Assembly (NCBI GenBank): GCA_023230585.1
Contig: JALNXB010000005.1
Span: forward strand, 21,443 to 85,442
Direction of reading: 5' to 3'
DNA: 64,000 nucleotides
DNA from: a bacterium
Lineage (GTDB): Bacteria > Ratteibacteria > UBA8468 > B48-G9 > JAFGKM01
The notes beneath the pieces were generated by a model. That model worked only from the letters and a program-made list of their open reading frames with translations, searched no databases and was not told where the DNA came from. Made by a program: the position numbers and the translations under genes. Positions 9,101-16,407 of this stretch are shown here, one piece after another; position 1 is the first letter of the stretch; each line of letters opens with the position of its first letter.

Positions 9101-10274
9101 GAGATTTGTATATATCTGCTATAAAGAGTCGTGCATTAAAAATATGGTGTTTTGAAGCGTTTTTAGATTTGATTATATCAAGATATGCCTGCCGTGCTTT
9201 TTCGTAGTCTTTCTGTTCCGTATATACTTCTGCTTGTTTGAATAAACCATATATGCGATAATAAGGAGACAGATTCTTTAGTTCAAATATTTTTTTAAAT
9301 GTGCTATGAGTATTCTTATAGTCTTTTTCTAACCTATAACTTTCAGATATATTAAATAGAGCCAATTCCAATCCATTATTTGGGAATCTTTTAAGTTTTT
9401 CGTATTCAGAGCGAACTTTATTATAATCTCTATTTTTAATAAAGGTATCGGCTTTTTCAAAAATTTCTTTTTGCGAAAACCCTTCTGGACCTTTACTAAG
9501 TTCTTCTACTTCTTTTCCTGTTAAAACTCTGTTGTACAAAATTATCTCATCTATATCTACTATAATTGAACCAACTCCAAGTTCAGAGAAACCTACCTTA
9601 AACTGGTTAGGATTACCTACCGCAATATATTCTTCTTCATACCCTGTTGAAGAAATAAGCATACCGTTAAGATAAAGATTTATTGTTTTTCCATCCCAAG
9701 TAAAAACAAGATGTTGCCATTGATTATCTGTTATAGCGGCGTTAATTCTTATATTGCAACCACCTTTTTTTCCTACACCTAAAATTACACCAGATACAGG
9801 ATCGTAAGTGGTGTATATACGCCACCCTTGTGTATAACCTGAGACAGACATAATGTGCCCGTCTTTTCTTTTACTTGCAGGAACAATACTACCAGGTGCT
9901 ATTCTACGGAACCATACCTCTGCTGTAAACTGTCTGTTTTCTATATTGTATGTTGGTCCTTGATAAAAACCTCTATCAAGCCGTACAGCATTTTTCTCAG
10001 ACCATCTGCCTTCAACTACCTTAATATCGTCAAAAATTTCTTTTGTACTTCTATCAATATAAGGAACATACTTTAAATCTCCTCCGTTACCGCTTAAATC
10101 TTTTACTACACTTTCGCTACCAGAAACATTTTCGAAAGTATAATACCTTACAACGTTTTTATCTTGTTTTAGAGCGTCTCGTTTTTTCAACCATTCTTGA
10201 TAACCAATACTTTCAGGTTTTGCTATATAAAGAATAGAAAAAATAAAAAAAAGAGTGTATCTTAAGATTCTCAT
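6117..10274 (-). CDS. large secreted multidomain protein: LamG, helical repeats, right-handed beta-helix, CBM9-like
   Basis: A 1385-residue exported protein. Residues 1-20 form a signal peptide. Residues about 45-260 form a LamG/concanavalin-like domain that ends with the typical DEIILYNRVLTGKEVEEL block. Residues about 270-425 are helical TPR-like repeats. From about 455 a DUF1565-type opening (DLNAGTKEKPFATIRRAQ) leads into a long right-handed parallel beta-helix reaching roughly residue 1120, with recurrent N-N/H-I turns as in pectate lyase-like proteins. The last 190 residues start with an INIDGELKKEEW block and resemble CBM9-type carbohydrate-binding domains. The likely role is binding and cleaving, or epimerising, an extracellular polysaccharide. 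No catalytic residues can be assigned with confidence. AGGAGG lies just upstream of the ATG. The gene ends about 44 nt before the AtuA gene, on the same strand. Confidence 0.8.
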   Translation of the reverse strand: MRILRYTLFFIFSILYIAKPESIGYQEWLKKRDALKQDKNVVRYYTFENVSGSESVVKDLSGNGGDLKYVPYIDRSTKEIFDDIKVVEGRWSEKNAVRLDRGFYQGPTYNIENRQFTAEVWFRRIAPGSIVPASKRKDGHIMSVSGYTQGWRIYTTYDPVSGVILGVGKKGGCNIRINAAITDNQWQHLVFTWDGKTINLYLNGMLISSTGYEEEYIAVGNPNQFKVGFSELGVGSIIVDIDEIILYNRVLTGKEVEELSKGPEGFSQKEIFEKADTFIKNRDYNKVRSEYEKLKRFPNNGLELALFNISESYRLEKDYKNTHSTFKKIFELKNLSPYYRIYGLFKQAEVYTEQKDYEKARQAYLDIIKSKNASKHHIFNARLFIADIYKSQGNYSFSKPLYEELLREEESSSFPNDGYRFDIRRRLEEIEGVPDGATIKNIRQKRAEWVNCPNYSLYVSLEGNDLNAGTKEKPFATIRRAQEEVKKIKEKGMPAGGINVYFRGGKYFLTDTIVFGKQDSGEQDAPVVYRNYQGEEVRIIGGKQVRNFKLVDEVKILERLPEEARGKVWVADLKEAGITEYGQLLPRGRHIRKPRPGALELICDGKIMKLARWPNEGWERVAGLTEVEGIYRKTEYQRGKFIYSGDRPERWKEEKDMWVKGYLGINQPYSLIHVKIGSIDTEKKVINLLPDILPDACSWLAVAPVAKKHPYFVYNILSELDSPGEFYLDRDTGKLYFYPPSDISKNEIIVTTLDKPIVSFNSTSNIVLSGLLFEGTWRNGIEIKKGTNNLIAGCTIRNTGQFAIRIESGWAHKVVGCDMYDMGEGGVALNGGDRTKLIPAQHTVENNHIHHYNRFCGGYRMAVWIEGIGQIVSHNLINDTPMQAIYFNENDHIIEYNEIHDVLSEGQELGAMYIYGESTALMNRGTIIKNNFFHHISNHSSPNFSHGINAIHIDAMNSGLVVDKNIFYKFPNGISSTFPGNYLTNNIFIEGEGTSISQGDRSNIFCVGQDIDAGPNINSMNRLSAQHKKFRTKQPPWSYRYPPIFELMKNQPSGWGKIKGSIIERNINTQGRFVTFGRDTRGTTLFENNWDGQDPIFLNVEEMDFQLRLGSPIYGLTGCDPVCMNNIGVYKDVLRASWPVSRTKEDIGRYFYTDFKAISGISESMQVLKRISPTLTFNVPLRASSINIDGELKKEEWGDLDKNNGISINKHFKSGEEKGPNSYVWLNYDTDYLYIGVQNEVDPWLENMPERLKKHIPILEVSIESQFGFHNRGWWLEDMPTGPIYIFKGDFEGNYGLVNMFNMPFNVVKDIEQSIEYKSHIIDEENLSWQAEMKIPLKKIGINSNEVDKLSFNIGISKRGGWSAWIPTGDAIWRIENAGFIKFLK

Positions 10275-10379
10275 ATAACCTCCTTTTTAACAGTTTCGTT
10301 CTACTAAATTTGACTAAGCGATATCTTTTGTCTTTTCTTCGTTAAAAAAATATGTGTCTATGAACGCCCAAATTTGTTG

Positions 10380-10398
10380 TCCTGAACTTGTTTCAGGA
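10380..10398. repeat. short palindrome TCCTGAA...TTCAGGA
   Basis: TCCTGAA at 10380-10386 and TTCAGGA at 10392-10398 form a 7-bp inverted repeat around a 5-nt loop. It resembles short palindromic elements commonly scattered between bacterial genes. It marks the left limit of the repeat-rich part of this gap. Confidence 0.5.
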
Positions 10399-10448
10399 TC
10401 TCTCACTTAACCCACACAGTTTGTCATTGCTAAGGCATGTCTGCCTAA

Positions 10449-10489
10449 GCCAACCTACGCTAACCTACAAGCTTCGGCAGGTATACCTT
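10449..10489 (+). repeat. dispersed repeat block, inverted relative to 47755-47795
   Basis: This 41-base block, which includes AAGCTTCGGCAGGTATACC, is the reverse complement of 47755-47795 with two mismatches by eye. Part of it (CTACGCTAA...ACAAGC) also recurs at 35745-35762. It is one module of the dispersed intergenic repeat family. Confidence 0.8.
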
Positions 10490-10530
10490 GACGCAGGTTG
10501 AAACGCTTTATGTGACTGGGCAGTCTCTCT

Positions 10531-10667
10531 TTTATCTTATACACTATTGTTTATTCCCATTCCTTTTTCGCCTTCGGCGGGATTGCCACGCCAAAAAACG
10601 CCCTCCTACGCCAAGGCTTTGGTGGATAAAGCTCGCAAGACAAACTACAAAAGACGGAATGGGGGAA
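10531..10667 (+). repeat. dispersed repeat module, copy A
   Basis: Shares with 47672-47848, in the same orientation, the blocks ACACTATTGT, GATTGCCACG, CCCTCCTACGCCAAGG, CTCGCAAGAC and AACTACAAAAGACGGAATGG. CCCATTCCTTTTT near the left side (about 10556-10568) and AAAAGACGGAATGGG on the right (about 10650-10664) are imperfect inverted repeats. That gives the element a miniature-transposon-like outline of roughly 110 bp. No protein seems to be encoded. Confidence 0.7.
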
Positions 10668-10705
10668 AACTAACAGCCCATCCCCATACGCTACACTTGA
10701 CTAAG

Positions 10706-10724
10706 ACGAAGGTCTGACCTTCGT
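10706..10724 (-). terminator. strong hairpin after the glycosidase-like gene
   Basis: ACGAAGGT (10706-10713) and ACCTTCGT (10717-10724) form a perfect 8-bp stem with a 3-nt loop, about 10 nt beyond the stop codon of the minus-strand gene at 10735. No run of T follows, so it may act as an mRNA end-protecting hairpin rather than a classical intrinsic terminator. Confidence 0.4.
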
Positions 10725-10734
10725 ATTCAGTTAA

Positions 10735-13344
10735 TTAAAAGAAGAGTTTTACAGAACAACTCTTTTTGAAATTATCAATTTCAACCGTTTCGGTATCTGA
10801 ACAATAAGAACCGCCTTTCACCTTTACTGGCTTTATACCTTTAGGATGTGGAACTCTTATCTTTACTTTGTTTAGTTTTTTATTGTTTTTACACTCAAAG
10901 TAAGCGGTTATACTATTATTCTCTTCAAGTTCTGAAATAGTTCCAAAAGATATTTTACCAAAATAACTTGTAGCGTTTTCAATCTTTATTTCTTTGCCGT
11001 TCTCAAGCCATTTTCTTGGGATTGCTGAAAAAAGATTAAGAGTATCGCCATCTTCAAGATAAAGCATCCAACGTGTTTGCATAAGAAACCAGGCTTCTTC
11101 ATGAGTTTTATGTTGACCTGCCTCAAAATAGTGTTCCCAAAAAGTGTATGTTTCTCTATCTATGAGAGCCGTCAGTTGGTTATAATAGCATTTTAGAAAA
11201 GATTTAACTTCACCTCTTTTAATATGAGCAAAATCGTGTCTTGAATAGTAGGGTTGGCTTAAAGCTGCATTCTCAAGTGTAACCGGAAACTGGTTAACCT
11301 TTAAAAGAAAATTGGACCCAAGTTCATCAGGGGCTAAAACCTCGCTTATTATAAGCCATAGAGAACCAGTTGTTACTCCTCTAACAGCAAAAGCGCCGTG
11401 AGAGAACCAGTTCCCGCCGTCTGCAAAAAGAATAATATTGCCGTTATGTTCCACCCAGGGAGGCATAAAAGGCGCCCAAGAACCATCACCTACTGGGACT
11501 AATGGAGCGTTAGACATAGCAAAATAGAAACCGTTCCTAATATCTTCTTTATATTTCTCAACTTCTACTTTCAATTTATTAGAGTATTTTGGCTCAATAT
11601 TTTGTGTCATTTCTACCACTCTTTTTAAACCAATATAACTGCCAGCATTAAGAAAAAATGAATGGTAATAATCGTTTGGATCGGCTACTTTTCCATCTAA
11701 CATTCCGTAAAACCCTCTCTTTCGGTTATCTTCTGTCTTGTTTTTTTCTCTCCATTTTAGTATATATTCAACAGCTTTCTTTATATTTGGTAAAACTTTT
11801 TTTACCCACTTCTCATCTCCTGTGTATCTAAAATGCTCTCCGGCTGTCCATAAGAGAGGACCTGTTTCACTTTCGTATCTACCAAAGTTCTGTATGAAAC
11901 CGTTCTCATACTGTCTTTCAAAGAAAAACTGGATAGATCTTTCTGCAAGTTTATGCCAACCTACAGAATCAAAATATTGTATAATAGGCGAACTCTCTGT
12001 TCCTATCGGACTATACCAACCTATATGGGGCGCAACCGGCTCGTTTGGCTCTTTTCCGAGAGCTACTATATCACAATGAAAAAGACCTGCTTTTATTATC
12101 TCGTTTATCTTTTTTTCTGGGACATCAAAGGATGCAGTATTATCAAGTTTCTCTTTCCAATAACTTCGAGCTCCATTGAGATGAGTATCAAAATCAATTT
12201 TCAACAGGTTATCACCTCTTTTTTCTGGTAAAGGTGAGTGAGGAATAAACATATCAAAAACCGTTTTATCTCCGGGCGGTACAAGAATTGCCACCTCTTG
12301 TTGAGGGATTGGTCTTTGGTTAAGAAGGGTTAATGAGAGTATTTTATCATTAATGTAAGTAAACCCGTTTGAACCATCAAACCTTATCCCTTCTAAATCT
12401 TTTCCAACAAGAAAATATGGACTTTTAAACCATGCATAACAAGGGGTTTTTCCCATATTAACTGCCTCAACCCTACAACATAAAACCACCTCTTCTTCTC
12501 TACCGTACATCTCTTTTTCAAGAAAATCCTTTATTTTTTCTTTACCATCTTCACCCAACATATTTCCACCTGAATTTGCGTAAGCAGCAAGCCAATCCGT
12601 ACCCCTTACCTTATCTTTTTTTAGTACGCTTTTTTCAAGTGAAGCAAAAGCAGTAATATGGTACTCCATAAATTTCTCTTTCTGAACACCTCTAAGGATA
12701 GGCAAGAAACCTTCATCAAGTCTTCTTGTAACATCATACCGGCACGAGGATCCTTGTCCAGTCGCAAAAAGAAGGTCTCTCTGCCACAATGGGCTTTTAT
12801 AAGCAAGATAAGAAGGCGTTATTTTTCCAAAAAAACCATATCTTTCCTGATAACCAAAACGGAATATTCTCATATCTCTCGATATACCCAACCAGGTTGG
12901 GGCATATTGTTCTCTATTTTTTGATGCACTATTTTCAAAGGTCTCTTCCTGCTGATTCTCAAAATCTGTAAAATCTGCTACTATCTGTTTTGCTTCAATA
13001 TCTTTTATTACCTCTTGGTAAGAACGATTATCTTCTGCAGGCAACACTACCACTTGATATTCAGATATCCAGATAGGGTTTTCAGAACATAAAACGTCCC
13101 TGAGAAAAAAAGAGAAAGGGGTCTTACCACGAATATTAACTATTGTAGCAAATGCACCAAGAGAAACCATAGACTCTGATATTAAAATTTCAATAACTGC
13201 TGAACCTGGCTCAAAAGAAAAATTTTTATTATGAGTTTTGCCTTTCCCTGATACAACACGAACAGATTTTATCTTGCCATTAACTGCTTCAACCCTACCC
13301 TCACCAGATATATTATTCCATAATACCTTTATTTTTTTATTCAT
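10735..13344 (-). CDS. six-hairpin glycosidase-like protein, probable glycoside hydrolase
   Basis: An 869-residue protein with no signal peptide, so probably cytoplasmic. The first 400 residues look like beta-sandwich domains. Residues about 420-700 form an (alpha/alpha)6-barrel-like region with blocks such as PHIGWYSPIGTES, YESETGPLLWTAGEHFRYTGD and a later GSWAPFMPPWVEHNG. A C-terminal beta domain closes the protein. This layout resembles GH78/GH63/GH65-type enzymes (six-hairpin glycosidase superfamily), but I cannot assign a family or substrate. Acidic residues in the E-x-E-x-GP and W-x-AGEH blocks are candidate catalytic or binding residues. AGGAG precedes the ATG. It is monocistronic, with a hairpin at its 3' end and repeat DNA beyond. 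Confidence 0.6.
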   Translation of the reverse strand: MNKKIKVLWNNISGEGRVEAVNGKIKSVRVVSGKGKTHNKNFSFEPGSAVIEILISESMVSLGAFATIVNIRGKTPFSFFLRDVLCSENPIWISEYQVVVLPAEDNRSYQEVIKDIEAKQIVADFTDFENQQEETFENSASKNREQYAPTWLGISRDMRIFRFGYQERYGFFGKITPSYLAYKSPLWQRDLLFATGQGSSCRYDVTRRLDEGFLPILRGVQKEKFMEYHITAFASLEKSVLKKDKVRGTDWLAAYANSGGNMLGEDGKEKIKDFLEKEMYGREEEVVLCCRVEAVNMGKTPCYAWFKSPYFLVGKDLEGIRFDGSNGFTYINDKILSLTLLNQRPIPQQEVAILVPPGDKTVFDMFIPHSPLPEKRGDNLLKIDFDTHLNGARSYWKEKLDNTASFDVPEKKINEIIKAGLFHCDIVALGKEPNEPVAPHIGWYSPIGTESSPIIQYFDSVGWHKLAERSIQFFFERQYENGFIQNFGRYESETGPLLWTAGEHFRYTGDEKWVKKVLPNIKKAVEYILKWREKNKTEDNRKRGFYGMLDGKVADPNDYYHSFFLNAGSYIGLKRVVEMTQNIEPKYSNKLKVEVEKYKEDIRNGFYFAMSNAPLVPVGDGSWAPFMPPWVEHNGNIILFADGGNWFSHGAFAVRGVTTGSLWLIISEVLAPDELGSNFLLKVNQFPVTLENAALSQPYYSRHDFAHIKRGEVKSFLKCYYNQLTALIDRETYTFWEHYFEAGQHKTHEEAWFLMQTRWMLYLEDGDTLNLFSAIPRKWLENGKEIKIENATSYFGKISFGTISELEENNSITAYFECKNNKKLNKVKIRVPHPKGIKPVKVKGGSYCSDTETVEIDNFKKSCSVKLFF

Positions 13345-13478
13345 ACATTCACTCCTTTTTTTGGTTGAACATATATAACAATTGCAAATAAATATAAACT
13401 ACCCAGTTTTTTTACAAACTAATAAATAAACCACAATCAATTGAAATTATATCATTTTAACCTTTTTTATCAATAAGA

Positions 13479-13507
13479 TTGACAAAACAAAGAATAGGTT
13501 GTATAAT
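13479..13507 (+). promoter_or_regulatory. consensus sigma70 promoter of tRNA-Glu
   Basis: TTGACA (13479-13484) and TATAAT (13502-13507) are both perfect consensus and separated by the optimal 17 bases, about 50 nt before the tRNA. This is the best promoter in the window and fits a stable-RNA gene. The dehydrogenase gene behind the tRNA may be transcribed from it as well. Confidence 0.85.
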
Positions 13508-13557
13508 AGTTAATTGGTTCTTGTGTTAATGTAAATATACATTTTGTTTAAAGATAC

Positions 13558-13629
13558 GCCCCCATCGACTATTGGTTAGGTCACCACTCTTTCAAGGTGG
13601 CAGGAGGGGTTCGAATCCCCTTGGGGGCG
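13558..13629 (+). tRNA. tRNA-Glu (anticodon TTC)
   Basis: A 72-nt cloverleaf. The acceptor stem pairs GCCCCCA with TGGGGGC, the anticodon arm is CCACT-CTTTCAA-GGTGG with anticodon TTC, and the T arm is AGGGG-TTCGAAT-CCCCT. The discriminator base is G at 13629 and the CCA end is not encoded. A run of six T follows directly and may help end transcription. Confidence 0.95.
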
Positions 13630-13680
13630 CTTTTTTAATGTCCTTAGTAGTTAGAAAGTTTAAACCTTTTGGAGAAACAA

Positions 13681-14718
13681 ATGAAACGAAAGATTCTGAC
13701 TATTGACGGAGCAGGAAGATTTGAAGTGGAACTGCAAGATGTACCCTCTTTAAATGAGTATGATGTTCTTGTGGAAGTCAAAGCATCAGGAATAAGCCCC
13801 GGTACCGAACTTGGCGGTATAAAACACTTAAGAGCTAACCCTTCTAATTCAACTAATAGCAGAGCTTTTGGATATCAGAATAGTGGAATAGTTGTAGAAA
13901 TAGGTAAACAAGTAAAAAACCTTAAAGAAGGAATGAGGGTTGCCTGCATGGGTAGCGGTGCAAGACATGCAAGCATTGCTGTTGTTCCACAAAATCTATG
14001 TATTCCTATCCCTGAAAACGTTTCATTCCAAGAGGCTGCCTTCACAAACCTTGCAGGAACTGCTGTCCAAGCAATAAGAAGAGCTCAAACAGAATTTGGA
14101 GAAAACTTTTTTATTGCAGGCTTAGGTATCGTTGGAAATATGATAGGTCAACTGGCATCTTTATGTGGTTGCCATACTGTTGGTATTGATTTCTTTGAAA
14201 ATCGAAGAGTTATATCCAAAAAAGTAGGGTTTGAACTTGTTTTAACTCCTGAGAATGATAGTTGGATTGAAGAGTGTCAAAACTTTTCTGCCCCGTACGG
14301 GATAGATGCAGTCTTTTTATGTTTTGGAGGAGACGCTACCCTATTTTTTCAAAAGATTCTTAAGATAATGAAAGTATCTCAGGATGGACATTTGATGGGT
14401 AGAATTGTTATACCGGGTGGATGCGAAATAAAAACAAGGTTTGCCTCCACATTAGGTAACCTTGATATAAGAAGTTCCGCAAGAACTGGCCCCGGATACC
14501 ACGACGACTCTTATGAACAAGGTAACGATTATCCAAAAGTGTTTGTTCCGTGGACAACAAGACGTAATATTGAAGAGTTTTATAAAGCAGTATCAAAAAG
14601 GTCTTTAAATATCAACTCAATTATAAGTCACTCGTTTTCTTTAGATGAAGGAGCAGAGGCTTGTAACCTTCTGGTAGACTATCCAGAAAAAGCTTTGGGT
14701 GTAGTTCTACAACCTTAA
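13681..14718 (+). CDS. zinc-type alcohol dehydrogenase-like (MDR) oxidoreductase
   Basis: A 345-residue medium-chain dehydrogenase/reductase. The N-terminal GroES-like domain contains SGISPGTELGG and a GYQNSGIVVEIG block, and a Rossmann domain follows with AGLGIVGNMIGQLASLCG around residues 145-162. The usual catalytic zinc ligands (Cys in the N-terminal block and the GHE motif) are not evident: the Cys position is Ser-Pro-Gly-Thr and GHE is replaced by GYQ. It may therefore be a zinc-independent member, like those in sugar or polyketide metabolism. The ATG at 13681 is preferred to an upstream TTG at 13669 because GGAGA sits 6 nt before it. The gene starts 51 nt after the tRNA-Glu gene. The substrate is unknown. 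Confidence 0.75.
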   Translation: MKRKILTIDGAGRFEVELQDVPSLNEYDVLVEVKASGISPGTELGGIKHLRANPSNSTNSRAFGYQNSGIVVEIGKQVKNLKEGMRVACMGSGARHASIAVVPQNLCIPIPENVSFQEAAFTNLAGTAVQAIRRAQTEFGENFFIAGLGIVGNMIGQLASLCGCHTVGIDFFENRRVISKKVGFELVLTPENDSWIEECQNFSAPYGIDAVFLCFGGDATLFFQKILKIMKVSQDGHLMGRIVIPGGCEIKTRFASTLGNLDIRSSARTGPGYHDDSYEQGNDYPKVFVPWTTRRNIEEFYKAVSKRSLNINSIISHSFSLDEGAEACNLLVDYPEKALGVVLQP

Positions 14719-14775
14719 TTGTTTCTTGACCTTTTAAAAAGTGGCTATCTATTATTATATATCAAAAAAACAATA

Positions 14776-15684
14776 TTAAGGGATTGTAAGTTTTTGCCCT
14801 ACAAAGATTTTGTCGGTTTGAAGGTTGTTAAGTTTTTTTATTGCTTGAGATGTTGTGTTGAAGCGGCTTGCAATCACACCTATACTATCTCCCTTTTTTA
14901 CAATATAGGTTTTTGTCCTATTTGAAGAGTTCTCTTCTTTGATTGTTTTTTCTTCGTCTTTATTCTCAGTATACGTAGCAGGCAAACTGTTTGTCTTTGA
15001 CAATTCTGTCTTTAATCTATAAAGTTCGCTCTCTTGCCTTGTAAGTTCATCTATAAAAATCTGAAAATTCTTTCCGGTTGTTTCTTCCATTTGTGAAATT
15101 TGTGAAGAGTTCTTTTCAACCTCAGATAATATTTTATTCAAAGAATCAGCAACTTTCAGTTGAGATTGGTTTATTTCTAAAACATCACCTTGTATAGAAG
15201 AAAAGTTTTTACTAAGTGAAGATATGGAAATAATAATATCGTTATAAGTTTCTTTCAACCCTTTAATATCTCTACGTATTTCAAAATCTTTCTGCTGATT
15301 CACAAGGTTTTCCTTTTTCATCTCTTCTGCAAACTTATAATCCAACTCATCTATCTTCCCAATAAGTTTTCTGATATCTTCTTCCATTGTAGAGATTTTT
15401 GTTGAAAGAAGTGCCTTCTCATTTGATAAGTCTTCTACATCTTTTGATAGTCTGTCATTTTTTTCTGACAAAATCTTAATATTGTTAGAAAAAATCGAGT
15501 TGTTTTCATTGATATTTGTTTCAAGAGCTTTTATACGTTCACCTATAACTTTTGAAGTAGCATAAAAATCATCTTGAACGTTTGTCACTTTACTCTGAAC
15601 AAACCCTATATCATCTTTTGTAGCAACACAACCTGAAAAAAGCAGTAAGACTACACATAAAAATAGAAGACTTAATCGTTTCAT
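14776..15684 (-). CDS. coiled-coil lipoprotein with C-terminal LysM domain
   Basis: A 302-residue lipoprotein. A signal peptide with lipobox FSGC places the acylated Cys at residue 19. Residues about 25-240 form a long coiled coil rich in Lys, Glu, Ser and Asn. A short linker leads to a LysM peptidoglycan-binding domain (residues about 258-302, TYIVKKGDSIGVIASRF block). It starts 2 nt after pal ends, with its ribosome site inside the pal stop region. That is the position where CpoB/YbgF stands in many Tol-Pal operons, but the TPR part of CpoB is absent and a LysM domain takes its place. It probably tethers the outer membrane to peptidoglycan or adjusts Tol-Pal during constriction. Confidence 0.8.
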   Translation of the reverse strand: MKRLSLLFLCVVLLLFSGCVATKDDIGFVQSKVTNVQDDFYATSKVIGERIKALETNINENNSIFSNNIKILSEKNDRLSKDVEDLSNEKALLSTKISTMEEDIRKLIGKIDELDYKFAEEMKKENLVNQQKDFEIRRDIKGLKETYNDIIISISSLSKNFSSIQGDVLEINQSQLKVADSLNKILSEVEKNSSQISQMEETTGKNFQIFIDELTRQESELYRLKTELSKTNSLPATYTENKDEEKTIKEENSSNRTKTYIVKKGDSIGVIASRFNTTSQAIKKLNNLQTDKIFVGQKLTIP

Positions 15685-15686
15685 AT

Positions 15687-16349
15687 TTACTCCGCTATTT
15701 TAAATTCTACCCTTCTGTTTTTCGCCCAAGCTTCTTCGTTACTTCTTGGATCAACAGGATTATCTTTACCGTAACTCACAGTATATAGTCTTTTTGGAGA
15801 AACTCCTTGTTCAACAAGAAACCTTCTAACACTTAACGACCTCTGTTCTCCAAGAACAAGGTTATATTCTCGGGTACCTCTTTCATCACAGTGACCTTCT
15901 ATCAAAATCTCCATATTGGGGTTTTGGAGAAGATATTGGCTTATCTTTATCAAAACTGGCACATCCGCAACTCCTATATCATATCTATCGTAGTTGAAAT
16001 ATACATTACTAAATATTTGTGCTAATTCAGGAGAAAACTCCGAAGGTGACTTAAATTTCTTATCTAAAGGGATAGGTTGTAAAGGGATGGATTCTCCTTT
16101 AACTGCTTGCTGTTTTTCTTGTGCAGTAGCCATACCTTTCCCAGTAGAAACGTCTGTGGTTCCTGTTGATTCAGGTGTTACAGTTGTTAAAGGGGTTACG
16201 TCTTCAGTAAAAATAGATAACGCAGAAGGTTTGGTTATATCTGTTTCTCCCTTCTCTTTCAAATGCTTGTCTCTTACGTCTTTAGAAGACTGGCACCCTA
16301 CAAAAAAAGATATAATTAAACATATTGATAAGATTTTAAGAACTCTCAT
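15687..16349 (-). CDS. pal: peptidoglycan-associated lipoprotein Pal
   Basis: A 220-residue outer-membrane lipoprotein with lipobox Cys19 (VGC). A Ser/Thr/Pro-rich linker follows, then an OmpA-like domain from about residue 105. The OmpA block EGHCDERGTREYN and the later R-x-x-x-V-x-F end (NRRVEFKIAE) are typical of diaminopimelate-binding Pal proteins. Pal ties the outer membrane to peptidoglycan and works with TolB. AGGAGG lies before the ATG. It is fifth in the tolQRAB-pal operon and 58 nt downstream of tolB. Confidence 0.95.
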   Translation of the reverse strand: MRVLKILSICLIISFFVGCQSSKDVRDKHLKEKGETDITKPSALSIFTEDVTPLTTVTPESTGTTDVSTGKGMATAQEKQQAVKGESIPLQPIPLDKKFKSPSEFSPELAQIFSNVYFNYDRYDIGVADVPVLIKISQYLLQNPNMEILIEGHCDERGTREYNLVLGEQRSLSVRRFLVEQGVSPKRLYTVSYGKDNPVDPRSNEEAWAKNRRVEFKIAE

Positions 16350-16407
16350 TTTACCTCCTATCGTTTAAAAAATGGTTTACTTTATTATACAATAAGACTT
16401 TGTTTTG

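Larger units (their letters stand above)
10275..10734. other. 460-bp intergenic region carrying repeat copy A
   Basis: No gene is supported here. From about 10380 rightwards the base composition becomes richer in G+C than the flanks. The stretch contains a short palindrome, an inverted block shared with 47.75 kb, a module ending in a GACGGAATGGGGG block shared with 47.8 kb, and a hairpin just after the 10735 gene. A 61-codon ORF at 10488-10673 is only a translation of the repeat. Confidence 0.7.

Noticed and set aside
10380..10398. Palindrome as an intrinsic terminator
   Set aside because: No T run follows on either strand and it is not close to a gene end, so it is listed only as a repeat.
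10488..10673. 61-codon ORF on + ending in KLARQTTKDGMGEN
   Set aside because: The same peptide-like string recurs in the 47657-47851 ORF only because both are translations of one DNA repeat module; there is no ribosome site.
13669..13680. Upstream TTG start for the MDR dehydrogenase
   Set aside because: Its sequence overlaps the GGAGA site that serves the ATG at 13681.
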